Positions 21,401 through 36,400 are shown, counted from the first letter of the stretch. The stretch is DNA of 64,000 nucleotides from Galeruca laticollis (GCA_963921935.1 OY998175.1:288146246-288210245); one strand, 5' to 3'. Notes: generated by a model from the letters alone, not told the origin. Numbers and translations: made by a program.

Positions 21401-24400
21401 GAACACTGGGAAGTATTTTTAACAAAATTCGGACGTGCTCTGGAGCCATAACGTTGAAAAAATACAATAATTCTGGGTAGGGAAAGAAAATACCGTCTAA
21501 TACGGCATCTGGAAGGTCTGACCCGATTATTTTCTGAGCCGGCGTGTGCCGATGGCCAGTGAGTAGCAGTAAATTTGTTGGAATCAAAAATCACGTGGAA
21601 ATTTCAGTTGACGGCCTCGTGAGAAGGACTCGTTATCAAGGGGGTTTTAAATTTCGGATTTTATTCCTAATTGAAGCCCTGCGAAGTCAGCCAGGCCAGT
21701 AACCAGGAGGGCTGGAATATTTTGAAGCGACTTCAACTGCTGTTCGGAAGAAGGCAAAATCACTACCAACATTCATTTTCCTAATATTTTGTACCGGGGT
21801 GCTGCGCTATTTAGATATTTTTCGAACTTTGACGATTTTATGTACCGTACATTTAAATTTTTTTTGCGCATCGCTAAGCTCGTTTGCTTATTTAATTATA
21901 TGCATTTATTTTTTTTTACATTCATATAGATTGCGGAGGTGTGAACCCATGTAACTGACACAGATTATAGTTTATGTAATAGATTTTCACTGTAATTGAA
22001 AAATTGTACATGAACCATTTGTTCGTTTTCCTGTAATTGTAATCTGAGACAACGGTGTAGATCGGGGCCTTCAGCTCTACTCAGGTATTATAGAACCTGC
22101 TTGTCAGTTATTTAAATTGTAACTTCGAGTTTTCGCTTGTAACTGATAATTTAGTTGCGATATAAGTTTTTTGTAGATTTCGGCCTTCAGCCTAACTGCA
22201 TACTGAATCTACAGCCTTTAGTTGGGTTCAGTTGTCAATAGTGTCATTTTTGTTGTTGTTAATTTTGTCTTCTTCTTCTTTTGTTTTAAGGCCTCAGCTG
22301 CCAAGGCTATTCGGCCTGTTTTTTTGCGCCCGGGATGATTTATGATTGTCTATAATATAGTTTATACGAAAGTTAATACGAACAGAGTGATACCGCACTT
22401 ATTGTTCAAAATTTTATGTGTAAACTGTTCGGTTTTGAGGTTATATTTTGAAGCACTTAAAAATTTGGAGATGAGTTTAATGTTTTCACTATTTGGGAAT
22501 TTCAGCACTATGTCTTGCAGTGTGTAGGGGCCATAAACATTATTAGGAACCTTAAAAGATTTATGAAGAAAATCTGTATTAACACTATTTAAGGAACAGT
22601 TGAAAAAGATGTGTGAGAGATCTTGTTTTTCGCCACATGGGCATGAATCCGAAGGTACTAAGTTGAATTTGTGTGGATATGACAAAGTGGCACAATGGTT
22701 GGATCGAATTCTTGAAGAAATGCAGATATCTGTTCTGGACAAATTAGAAAGTGAAGAAAACCATGGATTTTTCTTGGATATTTTATGAATTGGGAGTAAA
22801 GATTTCCTTTTGTCAAGCTAAGTGTAGAGAAAGTAGAATTCCACTTATCTAATATTGATTTCTTAACAGAATTCACCACATCCGAATGGGGACCAGTTGG
22901 GAGGGTGGCACGATTGATAGTTCTCCCAAGATTTGCAAGATCATCGGCTCTAACATTTCCTTGTATAAGACTGTGTCCGGGAATCCAGCCAATTCGATGT
23001 CTTTCCCTTGCTGATTCAACTTGTGTAGTAGCTCCTTTATTTTTAGGACAAATGGATTTGAAGATAAGGAGAAGGATTTTTTAGAAATGCATTTTATGTC
23101 ACTTTGGGAGTCAGAAAAAATTATAGCTTTGGAAAGGTTAAGTTTTGAATTTTTTTGGATCGCAATTAGTATAGCGTAACATTCTGCTGAAAAGATGGAA
23201 AAATGAGAGGGGAGTTTGTCACATAATGATAAGATGTTAGGAGAATAAATTCCGTATCCTACATTACTGTCAGTCTTAGAGGCATCAGTGAAGAAAATGG
23301 GGCCAGAAAAGTTGATAGAATTCATTTTGGCCAGAAAGACTTGATTACAGTCCGAATCTTTTCTAATTTCCAGATCTATCGTGTTAGTTCGACTAATTTG
23401 AGATTCGAGCGAGAAGTGATTACAAGGAAATTTGTTGAACGATTCAATGAAGGGAAGGAATTTAGTGAAGTAGGTATTTAGAACAGCCACCATATAGCAT
23501 GCACGCATTATCAAATAATGGAATTATGATCGCTTTGTATATGTTTAAAAGAGATATTGCTTCTTGGTCTTTCCTTTTTCTTTTTGTCGATCACGTAACC
23601 AAACCCTCTGGCCCATTTAGTCTTGCCTGCTCATTCCTATTGCGTTTATCCTTGCTTCATGTTTTCTACCCCACCATTTACCACATAGAGATCTAATTAA
23701 ATTAATAGCTTTTGATACTTTGCAGGAAATAAATTCAATATGTGGTTTCCAGTTAAGTTGGTCATCAAATATAGCTCCTAAGTACTTGACTTGAGATTTC
23801 CAAGGGATAGGTTGACCATTAATGACTATGGAATGGACTGGACTAAATTTTGTCATTTTTTGAAAAGAGACATATGATCCAAAGTGACTTCAATCAGGGG
23901 ATACTTGCTGACTTTTATTTTTAACGATAACTTTCCTATCATTTTAACCTTTTGGATTGTGTAGTTAGTGTTGTTAACCCACTGAGGAGTTGTGGGCTAA
24001 TTTAACAAGTCCTGGGTGCTTGCCAAAACTTCTCTGGCGCCCTCTGGCGATCACGGGTTGCACTACGTGAAACAACCCGCACATCTATAGCGAGCACTGA
24101 GGGTTAACGTTTTCTCGTTATAACTGAAGTAAGGATAATCCTCATTGGATGACTGAAGGTCATACAGAACACCATAAGAAAATCAATGTCTCAGCGGGAA
24201 TAATTAATGACATAATTATGGGTCCTTATTTCTTTGAGGAAAATCTTACAGAGGAATATTATCTGTAATTTCTGTGAACAAAAGTTATACCAGTCCCTGC
24301 CAATATGTTTCCGAACGCCAACAATCCTAACTTACCTGATGATATTGTGGGGTTACAACAAGATGGTGTACCCCGCATTATACAAATTGAGGTTTACTGC

Positions 24401-27400
24401 CCCAAAAGTCAAAAGTCACTACACTACTTAATTACAAAACATACTACATCCAATATATTCAATTAATCGAACTTATGTACTAAAATAAATGCAACTGTAG
24501 ATTAAAAATATGCAATTCTGCAGAATCATCAGTTGTTGGGTTTTGATGAAGGACCAATTAAATTAACACTTTCTGGTTTAACATATTTTAATTACTTGAC
24601 TGTATATTTACTTAAGAAACTTTGTATAAAATGTTTCACTTATTTAAACTATATAAAAATATTATTACTAAAAATGGTAAGAGCACGTGGTCTGTCTCTC
24701 TTCGCTCTCTCTCTGCTGTTCTGCCGGCTCGTTTTCCCGCTTCTTGATCTCAGGCCGTTCTCTTTCATTTTTAAGGCGGCGTAGCCAAATTTATTTAAAA
24801 GTTCATAATCTCAACATGCCGCCCGCCTTGAAAAGCCCCTTTTCAATGACCGGAAGTCTATTTGCGATTCAATTGAGCACTACTCGACTTCTATTGGCAA
24901 CAAGCACAATTTGTTTATAGATCGTTTCACGATATTGCCATTTGGCAATTTCACGGACACCACTCTCACTATATTGTTCGCACCCGGGAAGAGCTGCACA
25001 ACCCTTGCCATTGGCCACTTTAAAGGTGGGGTATTGTCTTCTATTAGCACTACCAGGGAGCCCACTTTCAAATAGGTTTCGCTATTCTGCTGCCATTTGG
25101 AACGAGTTTGCATCTCCGTCAAGTAGTCCCTGAACCAGCGTTGCCAAAATTGTTGTTTCAATTGCTGCAATCGATGGTAGCGATCTAACCTGATAATCTT
25201 GACATCTCTGACGTCTTCTTCGGGAGGACTCGCCAGAGAATTGCCGATTAAAAAATGCGCAGGAGTTAGGGAAAGAAAGTCATTGAGATCAGTTGAGAAA
25301 GGCGTTAAAGGCCTTGAGTTCAAACATGCCTCGATTTGCACAACTAAGGTATAAATTTCCTCAAAGGTCAAATACGAGTCGGTCAATACACGCTTTAAAT
25401 GAAATTTTGTAGATTTTACGGCTGCTTCCCAAAGACCCCGCAGGACAGAAGTGCCATTTTATTCTATCCTCTGTCATAAATTTAGATATTGTTTCATTAT
25501 GTTTCGAGTCATTAATGAGATTGTATAATTCTATAAAATGGTTGTTAGCTCCAACAAAGTTCAATCCGTTATCCGAATAAATATTTGAAGGTTTACCCCT
25601 TCGCGAACAAAATCTTTTCAGTACGTTTAAAAAACTTGAAGTTGTTAAAGCAGTTGCTAATTCGATGTGAATTGCCCGAGTGGCAAAACATACAAATATA
25701 CACATATACGTTTTTATCAATTTGCTACGCCTCAAACTACCATCCTTCATAAAAATAGGTCCAGCATAGTCAATGCCACAATTACTAAAGGGTCGACTAG
25801 GAGTCACTCTAGAATTTGGTAAGTCTCCCATCAAAAACTTGCATGGTTTAGGATTATGCACGATTTTACAACATGCTTTACAGCATTTTTTCCATTCACT
25901 GGCCAATATGTCAATCTTATGATTGATAACAAATTTTGAATACCAGCATCTGAGTATTTAATATGAAAATCTGAAATTATTAAGTAAGTTGGCATTTACT
26001 TGGCAAAATAATAGGATGTTGTTGGTTGAATGTCAATTCAGACCTAGACAATCTGCCTCCAACTCTCAAAATATTTTGTTCGTCTATAAACGGGTTTCAA
26101 TTTATAATTTTACTCTGTTTATATTTAATAACATTGAACCTTTTAATTTCGCTGATTTCTTGTTTAAAATAATGTGACTACGCCAAATTGATCAACCTTT
26201 GTTCAGCAATACAAAGTTCTTCACAAGTTAATGTTTCTTTATGAGTTTTATTTAGGCAACGATTCCTAAATCTTAATATATTTGCGGTTACTCTGACTAA
26301 CTTTGAAAAAGAAGAAAACCGTTCAAATAAATTAAGTTCATTTTCAGATTCAAATTTATCATTACGGTTAGCTAAAGATACAGAATTAGCTTAAATTTCG
26401 AGTAAATTTTCAATATCAATGTCAAAATTATCTTTAAAATTAGGGAGAATTTTTTGATAAATGAATTCTGGACCATTGAACCATTTTTTGTTATCTACTA
26501 ATGCATCAGGATTTAAACCACAGGATTATCATTTGTCCTTTCGTGTTTCCATTCATTTACATTTGATATTTGCTACACATGTCTTGAGTCTGCAAGGTTC
26601 TATCCCTATCCAGGAAAGAACAATTGTTGAATCGGTAAAATAAAAGGTATTTGAAATGATTACATCGAGCGTGCTTTTTATTTTATGCATTAATTCAACT
26701 AGCAAAGTTGCAGCTAACAGTTCCAATCATGGCAAAGATAAACTTTTCAACGGAGCAACACGTGATTTGGCAGTTAAAAGTTTAACAATCGTTTTATCTT
26801 CCGATATTGATTTTATATAAACACACGCGCCGTATGCTTCTTCTGAACTGTCACTAAATCCTATCAATTCAATTTCTTTGAAATCTTGTAATAAAACATG
26901 ACGTTTAATTCGAATATCATTCAAACAATTGAGTTGAGAATAGAATTTTAACCAAATATTTTTTATATCTGGGGGAAACTCATTATCCCAATCTAAGTTT
27001 AGCTTCCATAGTTGTTGCATAATTAATTTGGCCTTTATTAAGGCAGGTCCGATTAAACCAAGAGGATCGAAAATCTGTGAAATAACAGAGAGTATTGTAA
27101 TTTTACTTTTATCAAAATTAGTATTTATTCGATAACTTAAATTATCGTTATTTGCATCCCAACTTATTCCCAAAGTTTTAAGTTCCTTTTCTTTTTGAAA
27201 TAATACTAAATTTTCATTTTTACTTTTACTATTGCTTAATATGAAATTTAAAATATCTAAATCATTCGAGGACCATTTACGTAATTGAAAATTAGCGCTT
27301 GCTAGTATTTTCGGCAATACTAGATAAATTTCTTGTGCTTCCTTTTTCGAATTCGGACTCAAAAGAAGGTCATCCATATAGAAACATGATTCAATTATTT

Positions 27401-30400
27401 GTGAACATCGTGGGGAATTTTCCTTATTTAAAATAGCAAGTTCCTTCAAACATCGTGTAGCTTGAAATGGCGCACTGGAAGTACCATAAGTTACGGTATT
27501 CAGTTCGTACACTTTAATTTTATCATCGGGTTTTTCTCGCCATAAAATTTGTTGGAATGACCGTTCACCGGGATCCATGTCTATACAACGATACATCATT
27601 TTAACATCTGCTGTCAAAACATAAGTTCTAAGTCTCAAACATAATAAAATTGAAAATACTTCGTGTTGTATAGTAGGACCAACTAATAATAAATCATTTA
27701 AAGATACGTTTGTGCTTGTTTTCGCACTGGCATCAAATACCACTCTACATTTTGTTGTTATCGCTGAATCTCTGATAACTGTTGTATGAGGTAAGAAAAA
27801 TGATTTGTTGTTAATAGATTTATCGTTTTCTAATGTAATAATGAATGACATATGTCCTAAAGATTCATAAATTCGATGTATTGCGTTTTTAAGTTTTCAT
27901 TTTTCGAGAACCGATTTTTTAAGCTTAAAAATCGTTTAAGTGCCGTTTTCTTCGAATCCCCTAATTGTTCAGAACAATTTGGTTTAAAAGGATATTTTAC
28001 TACAAAATTTCCATTCTCATTTCGCTTTGTTCAATTCTTCACAAAATTGATCATTTTTTGAAAGTGGAAATTTTGTATCGAGTTCTTCGGTTTTCCAAAA
28101 TTTTATTAATGTATCGTTAAGTTGTTTATTTGACACTTTACTTAAATTGCAAATTTGTCGATTATTTTTATTTAGGTTTTCGTTTAGAAATAAACTTCCT
28201 GTTATAATCCATCCAAACATTGTCTCTTGCAATGTTGGTAGGTTATTTCCTAGTTTAAACTTACCTTGTTTTAAGAGGTCAAAGAATATTTCCGCGCCAA
28301 TTAAAAGATCTATTGTTTTTGGAATATTGAATCTTTCATCAGCTAATTTCAAATTATGTGGTATCGGTAATTTAGTTTTGTCAAATTTTTTTCAACGGCA
28401 ACTTTTCAGTAATTTCCGGTATTACTAAAAAATGCAATTCAACTTCGAACGGTTCGTATTTTGATTTAACTTTTGCGATTGTCTTGCTGTTTATTTGAGT
28501 TTCGATTTTATTGATACCGCTTAAAGGAATATTAAATTTCTGACTTTTGAGATTAAGTTTTCTTAATAATGAAGAGCTTATTAAATTTGGCCGACTTCCT
28601 GAGTCCAGTAACGCTGTACATTCTATCCAATTTTTGTTGCTTCCTTGAATTAAAATGTTTGCTGTCGATAATAGAATTTGATTCAATTCTACTGATGTGA
28701 AAGTATGAGTAGTACTTTCTATATAATTTTTTCTTCCCGATTATTTTCATTAACATTCGAGCCGATAACACACATGGTTGGCCGATGATTATGATGCGAC
28801 GATAGCTGTGAGTTTTCTTCGCTTGCTGTCACATCAGCTTCGCGTTGGTTGCTGGAGTTCGTTGAAATTTGGAATTCGTTACATCGTTGTTGCTGAGGAT
28901 CAGTTCCATTGCTACTCCTGCTTTGAGTTTGATTTACACGATTTGAACTCTGCATTCTATTATTTTGTCTGTTGTATGATAGTGCATTGTTTTCGATGTG
29001 TAGGGCTGTATTATGTTTGCGATTACACTTTTTGCAACCGCTGGATAAACAGTTTTGTTTACTGTGACCGCGTCTTAAGCAATTTGTACATAGTTTTCTT
29101 TTATTTATTTCATTGTACTTTTCATCAATTGATAAATTTGAAAATTGAGGACACTGATAAATAAAGTGAGGTTCGTTACAAAGTAAACAAGATTGTGTTC
29201 TTTGATTAAATGATTGAGGCTCATTATGAATATGACCAATCACCTTTCTAAAATTACTTGATTTAGGTTTTGAATTTTGATTATAGTTTGATGATTCATT
29301 AACTGGATTATTGAACTGTATTGCTTCTAAAGTGAAACATTTCTTTGTTAAAAATTCAGTGAACTCTTTTAAGGTGGGTGAATGTTGATCGTTTAATTTA
29401 CTTTTCCATTCCCGTTTAGTTCTATCATCTAGTTTTTGAAGTATGATAGGAATTAATAATGAATCTCAATGCTCTACGGGCATTTGAAGCTTTTTTAATG
29501 CTGATAATTGTTTATGTACTAAATCAAGTAATTTTCTTAAAGAAGCGGACGATTCTTTATGAATAGAAGATAGATTAAATAATATTGTGTTAATATGAGT
29601 ATTAATTATAGCTCTTGATTTTCAAATCGTTGTTTTAATAAGTTTATCGCGTTTGTATAATTGTTTGCTATTAAATCTAAATTTTCGATCAATTTTAAGG
29701 CGTCTTCCTGACAGTACGATTTTAAATACATTAATTTTTTGACTTCGCTTATGTCATACCGGTCATCGACTATGGCTTTGAATTGATCCCAAAAACTATA
29801 CCAATTTTCGTATTTTCCGTGAAATTTAGGAAGTCCCAAGTCTGGTAACATCGTCATGTTATTTATAGGTGGATGTGGGATATTTTGCCTTGGTACATTT
29901 TGAGTGTTCGCAATCAATCTTTTCGCTAACGAGATTTTTGAATAGAATTCTGATTCTATGTTCAATCTGTATTCTTTTTCTTCCGGTACCAAGTATTCTA
30001 AACGAGTTTTTTATCAAATTCCGAAAAATCATCTTCAATGCTTTTTAAACGTGATTCGATTTCAAATTTATCTATTTCTACATTTTCTAGCGTTGTTTTA
30101 TTCAAAAATATTGAAAATCTCTGTAATCTATCTGTTATTACAGTTCGAGCTTGTAAATTTTCTAGTTTTTCATCAAATTCGATATTATTAGAACTAACAT
30201 CCATTTGATTTTTTGTTTTACGGGGCATTGTAATATTCTTTCTTTCTCATGTACCGAAATAAATTGACAAAGAACGATATTGTTATGGTATTTATCTATT
30301 TCAAACGATTCGAATAACGAGAAGTATAAAAAAATTTTAACGTGAATGTTTACGAGTTTTTGAGAGATGCCGATTTTTCGTTTTTACGAGTTAAATAGTG

Positions 30401-33400
30401 AAATGCAAGAACATCAAAGAGATAAGACCTAGACCAACACCTGTCTTTGAGTTTCGATACGAAATGTATACATAAAAATACGAGAATAATACATTAAATA
30501 TATGATTTTGAATAATGACACTTTATGTGAATGATTAAATGATGTTTTGAAATAAATTCAAATACATGCTTCATGTTGAAACAGAATGAAGAATATTATT
30601 TAATCTTTATTTCCCTGTTCCCTAGCAATAAATTTAAACGGCTTACCATCGAGTCTTGTACGTTTTTCTGCGTTTGTCGTTAGTTTTCTTCCACAGGTAA
30701 TACTTCGCTTCCAATTTCAAATCCGCTCGCTTGGACCAAAATTGTGTTGGGTTTTGATGAAGGACCAATTAAATTAACACTTTCTGGTTTAACATATTTT
30801 AATTACTGGACTGTATATTTACTCAAGAAACTTTGTATAAAATGTTTCACTTATTTAAACTATATAAAAATATTATTACTAAAAATGGTAAGAGCACGTG
30901 GTCTGTCTCTCTTCGCTCTCTCTGCTGTTCTGCCGGCTCGTTTTCCCGCTTCTTGATCTCAGGCCGTTCTCTTTTATTTTTAAGGCGGCGTAGCCAAATT
31001 TATTTAAAAGTTCATAATCTTAACATTAGTTGTTGTACAAATTTGTTGAAGCATGGATCAGCGTCCATGCATTATAACGGAAGCTAAAAATTCAATACCA
31101 TGCATGAACCGTGGGTCAGCGAAATGTAGCTTTTCCATCCCCCGAAGAAATTTTGCAAGGGACGAACAAAACTGATGGTGATGATGACACATCCTGATGA
31201 ATTTCAGGTTTTTCTGGAGTTTTGCGTTGACGTCCTCGAAGTTTATACAATCCCAGTATTATACAAATGGTTACGATGATGTAGATTGGAGTCATCCAGA
31301 AGTGTGTAGGGTCTGCCTTTTGCTGATTGGTAGGTATTGATTGTAGTCGTTCGTCTTCCCTAGCAAGAAGGTAGAGTTGATCGAACGGAATTTTCTCAAT
31401 CCTCAACGGTTTGGTCTTGGATAACTGAGTCTGTGGGGAGGGAAGGAATTGATTTTTAGCAGGGCTAGAGCTTCTTCTCGTATTACCGATTTTGTGTTTT
31501 CCAATGCTTCCTTATTTGTTCGTTGAAGTATGTTCCTTGAGGTACCATATTCTTTGAAGTAGATCATTGTATAGGAATCTTCGTAGTCTGGGGAAAGTGG
31601 CTATATAATGAGCTTCTGACATCTCTTGAATGAAGGTGGAGTTAATTGAGATAGGTAGATGTTCGCAACGGGCTTCTTCATTGGTGAGTTTCAGGATTTC
31701 GTTAACACAATCATAGCTTTCTTGAAGTAGCTGTTCTACACATAGGTATTCCAGGCCTATTAGTACACACGGTGTTTCCATATAGTTTTCATTAGAGGCT
31801 AGGTAAGGACCTGGTGGGATGATTATCGTTTGGTTATGTGTGGAGGTTGATAACACATGAAAATATGATAACGGGTCGAGGACAGGAAAGTAGATGACAA
31901 ATACCAATGTATGATTGGTGTAATAACCCTCAATACTTAGAATGTTGGAGTATTTCGTGAAATCTTTAGTGATGTTCATGCATTCTCTCAACTGCCCATT
32001 TCAATTCTTCTGGGTTGATTGGCTGCCATGAATGATATTTAATCTTGCAAATATAATGGCCATTTCTAAGTCCGTGAGAAGCTGTAAGATAGTTATGTAT
32101 TTCGTACTTTCATGTAGTTATTGAAGTTAAATACAAATTTGTTCATATCAGTGCTGATTTTGTTTATCTCAAAAGCAATGTTTCCTTGGTTGTGTGTAAT
32201 AAGTGTCACTGTGATATTATAGTTTGCCATGATAAGTTTGTTTAGACTCGTATGCCTGTCAATTTCTGATATAATGTGGTTTTGATTTTTCTCAAGTGAG
32301 GCGATGGCCTTGTCGTATCTTTCGGCATCGTGTTAATCCAAATTACCTGATATTACTTTGATTATTTTTTTCGTATGATTTTCAACCAATCAGAATGTCC
32401 AATTTAGTTAAGTTACCTCGTATAATTTCGATAATACCTGATTATACATAGAGTAGCTCCACCAATCGAAAATTTTAAAATAATTTCATTTTCATAGTAA
32501 CCACATCGACATCAATATACAACAAACAGAACTGTCAAATTGTGACGTTTATCAAAAATTGTTCAAAAATGAGTCGATTCGGAGATTTATCATCAAATGC
32601 AATAGACGAATGTATACAAAATACTGAGCCTCATAATACAGTGAAAACAAAAAAATACGTATGAAAACAATTTTTTATGTTTTGCAGTGAAAGAAACTAT
32701 GTGCTAAATGAATCAATTTCCACTGAAATGATAGCGTCCATTTTGAAAGATTGGGCTTTCAATATGCGAAAATGTAATGGAGAAAATTATAAAGAAAATG
32801 TGGTTAAAACGATGTGGAACATTACGGCAAAACAGGTACAAGAAAAATATACGAAGGAGTTTAATAGACTAATTGATCTATTCTCTAGTCCCATATTTTT
32901 AGCCGCACGAAACGTAGGAAATTCAAAAAGAAGAGAACTTCAAATGTTACCGGACAAGAGAAATGTTAGTGCATCAGCATTTAAAGATAACGAGTACATA
33001 GCAATGATAGAAGCGTGGGATGAAAATACACCGGAAGGATTACAAATAAAATTTTTCTTAATGGCTTCTGTAGAACTGTGGAGAGGAAATAAAGGAGTGT
33101 CATGCTTGACTCATTATTTACAAAAAGAAACTGGAAATGATGATACTTCAACTGGTAGAATACAATATAATCCTATTTTTACCAAAACCACACAGGGAGG
33201 AGCAAAACCATGTGCTAATAATAAATGGCTTGTACCTAACCATAATGAAGTAAGTCGTTGTCCAGTGAGACTTCTAGATAAGCTAATGATAAAAAGAAGC
33301 GAAAAAATCAATAATAAAACAGATAGGTTATTTCTGACAGTAAATCCCAACTGGAGAAAAGGAAAAAAACCTTGGCTGGTACAAAAATATGCCAATTGGA

Positions 33401-36400
33401 GTGCATGAAATTAGTGAATGGACCAAAAAGTCTGCAGAATTGGCAAATTTGAATATGACAAACAAAATATTTTCAAATCATTCTCACCGAACCACTGCTG
33501 TTTCACAATTGGCAAAAGCAGGTGTATCGGAACAAGAACTTATTAAAATAACAGGACATGGTAATAGCAATGCTATTAAACCGTACCTACAGATAGATGA
33601 ACAACATCACCAAAACATAATATATAAGATGAGATCCAATTTTTAAAACGCTGCGGTTCAAGTAATAACAACTCCAGTATTTCCAGCACTTCAATGAACA
33701 GTGGCCACGTTTACTGCGTCGAAAATAACTCGTAGTATATAATAATTGTAACTTTCATTGCACCAATTTGTATTTAAATTATTAAATTGTTTATATATTT
33801 ACCTAATTTACTCAGAAAATAATCGTATCAAACACAATATGTACTTCAAAATAAATACGGTTATACATCTCAAACTTCCTGCATAATTTCAAATCGTGTC
33901 AGTTTGACAGAATAATCCTCCCGCTTCGCGGTCGGGTTATTTAAACTGTCAAACTGACACTCTTTATAATTATGCAACAAGCTATCGATGAATAACCTGA
34001 TTATTTTGAAGTACTCATATTATTAGTACAGATTATGCTTCCTAAACCATTAACTAATCATCTATTCAGTTTATATTCTGGTTAGCTGCTGTGAAGTTTC
34101 TCCTTAGCAGCGATTAGTAGGTATTGCACATTTTGGTCGAAATTTTGAAGCTGATCGAAGTAAGGTTGCGTTAGTCCTTCTTGAATTTCTGATGTAACTG
34201 TAATATTGTATATATTGTTCTTCAAGTTTATTTATGTCCTCAGCATTGGTCTCAGGTGGAAATAGTGGATAAAGTCGTGTTTACTAGTTCGAATTCTTGC
34301 TAGTCCCAGCTTGAGGGGTAGAATTCTTGGGTTGTCCTTGAGATCCTGGATCAGGACTTCTTGGGCCATTATGTATGTACATACGTAATATAGGATTCAT
34401 ATTAGATTTGCTTGGCTGGTGGTTGACATTTTTCTTGCGTGTAGTTGTATTTTGAGACTCAACATTGACTTCGTAGTCTTTTGTAACGATTTTAGGAGAA
34501 AATCTTGGAAGTAATTTATTTGTTTTGACTATCTTTTTGGTATAAATTTTGGTAGAAGGTTTGTAGGATATAGGATTTTGTCGTTTCTCATTCTTTTCCT
34601 TTGATGTCTTGGATTGTCTTGTTGATTTCATTATATATTTCCTGCGTTTTTTCACTATGGCCTTGTATATAGTTGTTTAGCAAAACTGTATCGATGTCAA
34701 AAGGATCTTGAGCTCCAAAATGACCATTTATAATATCTATTGGCTTTTGTTTGGTTACTAAGTGCACAGAACTGTTGTAACCCAAGATGGCATGTAGCAT
34801 TTGTTCCTTAATGCTCAAAGTTTTCTTCTTTGTTCTGATGATTCTGAGGTATTCGAGTATTGTAGAGTGGAAGCGACTGTGGGCTATCCGCAGTTGTGTA
34901 GTGAATTATAATCTTATCAGTATCTACAAACTCTTGCATAAGTCTATTCTTGAACTCGGTACCGCTGTCAGCTACCATCATGTGTGGCATTCCATTATGT
35001 GTTACATAGATCAGGAGAGCGTTTAGAACGTTGATAGAATTAGATCCTTCTCTCGGATAGGCTTGTCCATACTTGGAAAATGCATCGACGATTATCAGAA
35101 ACTTTTGACCATTTGCTTAGAAGGTATCGAGATGAATTATTTTCAAAGGTATCGGTGGCGTTGGTGTTGCCATGAATTTTGGTTTTAGAGGATTTCTGTC
35201 GTATTTGCTGGTCAGACAAGTATCACACAAATTGATAAATTCTTCAACATATTTCTTCAAGGTAGCCCAATAGTATAGTTTTCGAATTTGGTTTTCGGTT
35301 TCATTTATACCTTGGTCTTTCCCTGGTGATATTGATTTATAATGTATTTTTGCCGTTGGGGGCAGAGAAGTGGATAAAGATCATCCTTTTCAGAGTACAG
35401 ATCATATTTCTCTTGGGATCGAGATAATCCTTGAAGAATGTGGAAAAATCTCCTTTTAGGTTGTTTTTACCAACTTGAACATAAATCCTTATCTTATTAA
35501 CAAAAGTTACTTCGGTAACTGGTGGAGCGAGCTGGACTATGGTTAACTTGTTTGAATATCACTTGGTTGTTGTATTGATTTAGTGGTCTCTCGCTTATGG
35601 GAATTCCTAAGATAGGGTTTTATTGAGCTGTATGTCTTGTTGCATATGAATCGGAATCGTCTTCTTTTTGTTGAAGTATGTCTTCTATAGTTGGAAGTTC
35701 TTCCATGTTTAGATTGTTTGATGAAGAGTGATGCTTCTCTCATCCTTCTAGTAATTCCTCAATTATTTGGAGTTCTTTGGGATTTAGATGGTCTGTCGTG
35801 CGGAAAATTTCTGTTTCGATATTTTCTAAAGTATCGAGGATAGATCCTGGGTGATTTTACAATGATGATGTGTCTTCGTTATCTATTTCTTCTTGGAGGT
35901 GTTTGTCAAGTTCATGTGCGTTGATCTCTACTCTAGAGAGGGCGTTGGCGTTAGTGATAGATTTGTCTTTTTCATATGCAACTTGATAGTCGAATTCTTC
36001 TAATTTCAGTCGCCATCTTATTAATTTAGAATTTGGGTTCTTCAGTGAGAACAACCATTTGAGGGGTTGAGGTCCGATAGAATCTTGAATTGCCTTCCAA
36101 AAAGATACGGACGGAAGTATTTAGTAGCCCATATTATTGCTAGCATTTATTTTTCTATAGTCGAGTATTTAATTTCTGTTCCCTTCAGGGTTCTGGACGC
36201 ATATGCAATTGGCTTGTCGTTGCCAATGGGACCTTGAGAAAGTACGGCTCCAATGGCAAAGGTTTATTGCTTTCTGGAGTTACCTTATATTGTTTTCTTC
36301 CTAGATTGCTTGATCTCATTGCTCTGATAGGGGTTCCCGAAGTCCTGCTAGGAAAATTGTCAAAGCTTGTTTCTGGAAAAAGCTCTTCTTACTTGCCTTT

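Larger units (their letters stand above)
24534..31025 (-). mobile_element. BEL/Pao LTR retrotransposon nested in the Gypsy LTR
   Basis: Flanked by 283- and 281-bp LTRs that differ by four substitutions and a 2-bp indel (about 98-99% identical). The target repeat is TCAGT/TTAGT (one transition). Coding order on the minus strand is gag, zinc knuckles, protease, reverse transcriptase, RNase H, integrase, as in BEL/Pao. The polypurine tract (aaggcgggcggca, minus strand) abuts the 3' LTR at 24817-24829. Coding regions carry several stops and frameshifts despite young LTRs, so the copy is probably inactive. Confidence 0.9.
32360..34036 (+). mobile_element. Crypton element C, complete, bounded by a 6-bp core
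   Basis: The direct repeat GATTAT (32360-32365 and 34031-34036) marks the borders. Removing 1671 bp leaves one copy and restores the env reading frame of the host Gypsy, so the borders are supported by protein logic. There are no inverted terminal repeats, as expected for integration by a tyrosine recombinase. The element holds one recombinase gene (32569-33646) and palindrome P6 55 bp from its right end. Confidence 0.8.

Noticed and set aside
28778..29164. 128-codon plus-strand ORF
   Set aside because: Antisense of the BEL gag zinc knuckles.
34001..34009. A second gattatttt near the right end of Crypton C as an alternative border
   Set aside because: Using it leaves extra bases in the env frame; only the copy at 34031-34036 restores the frame.
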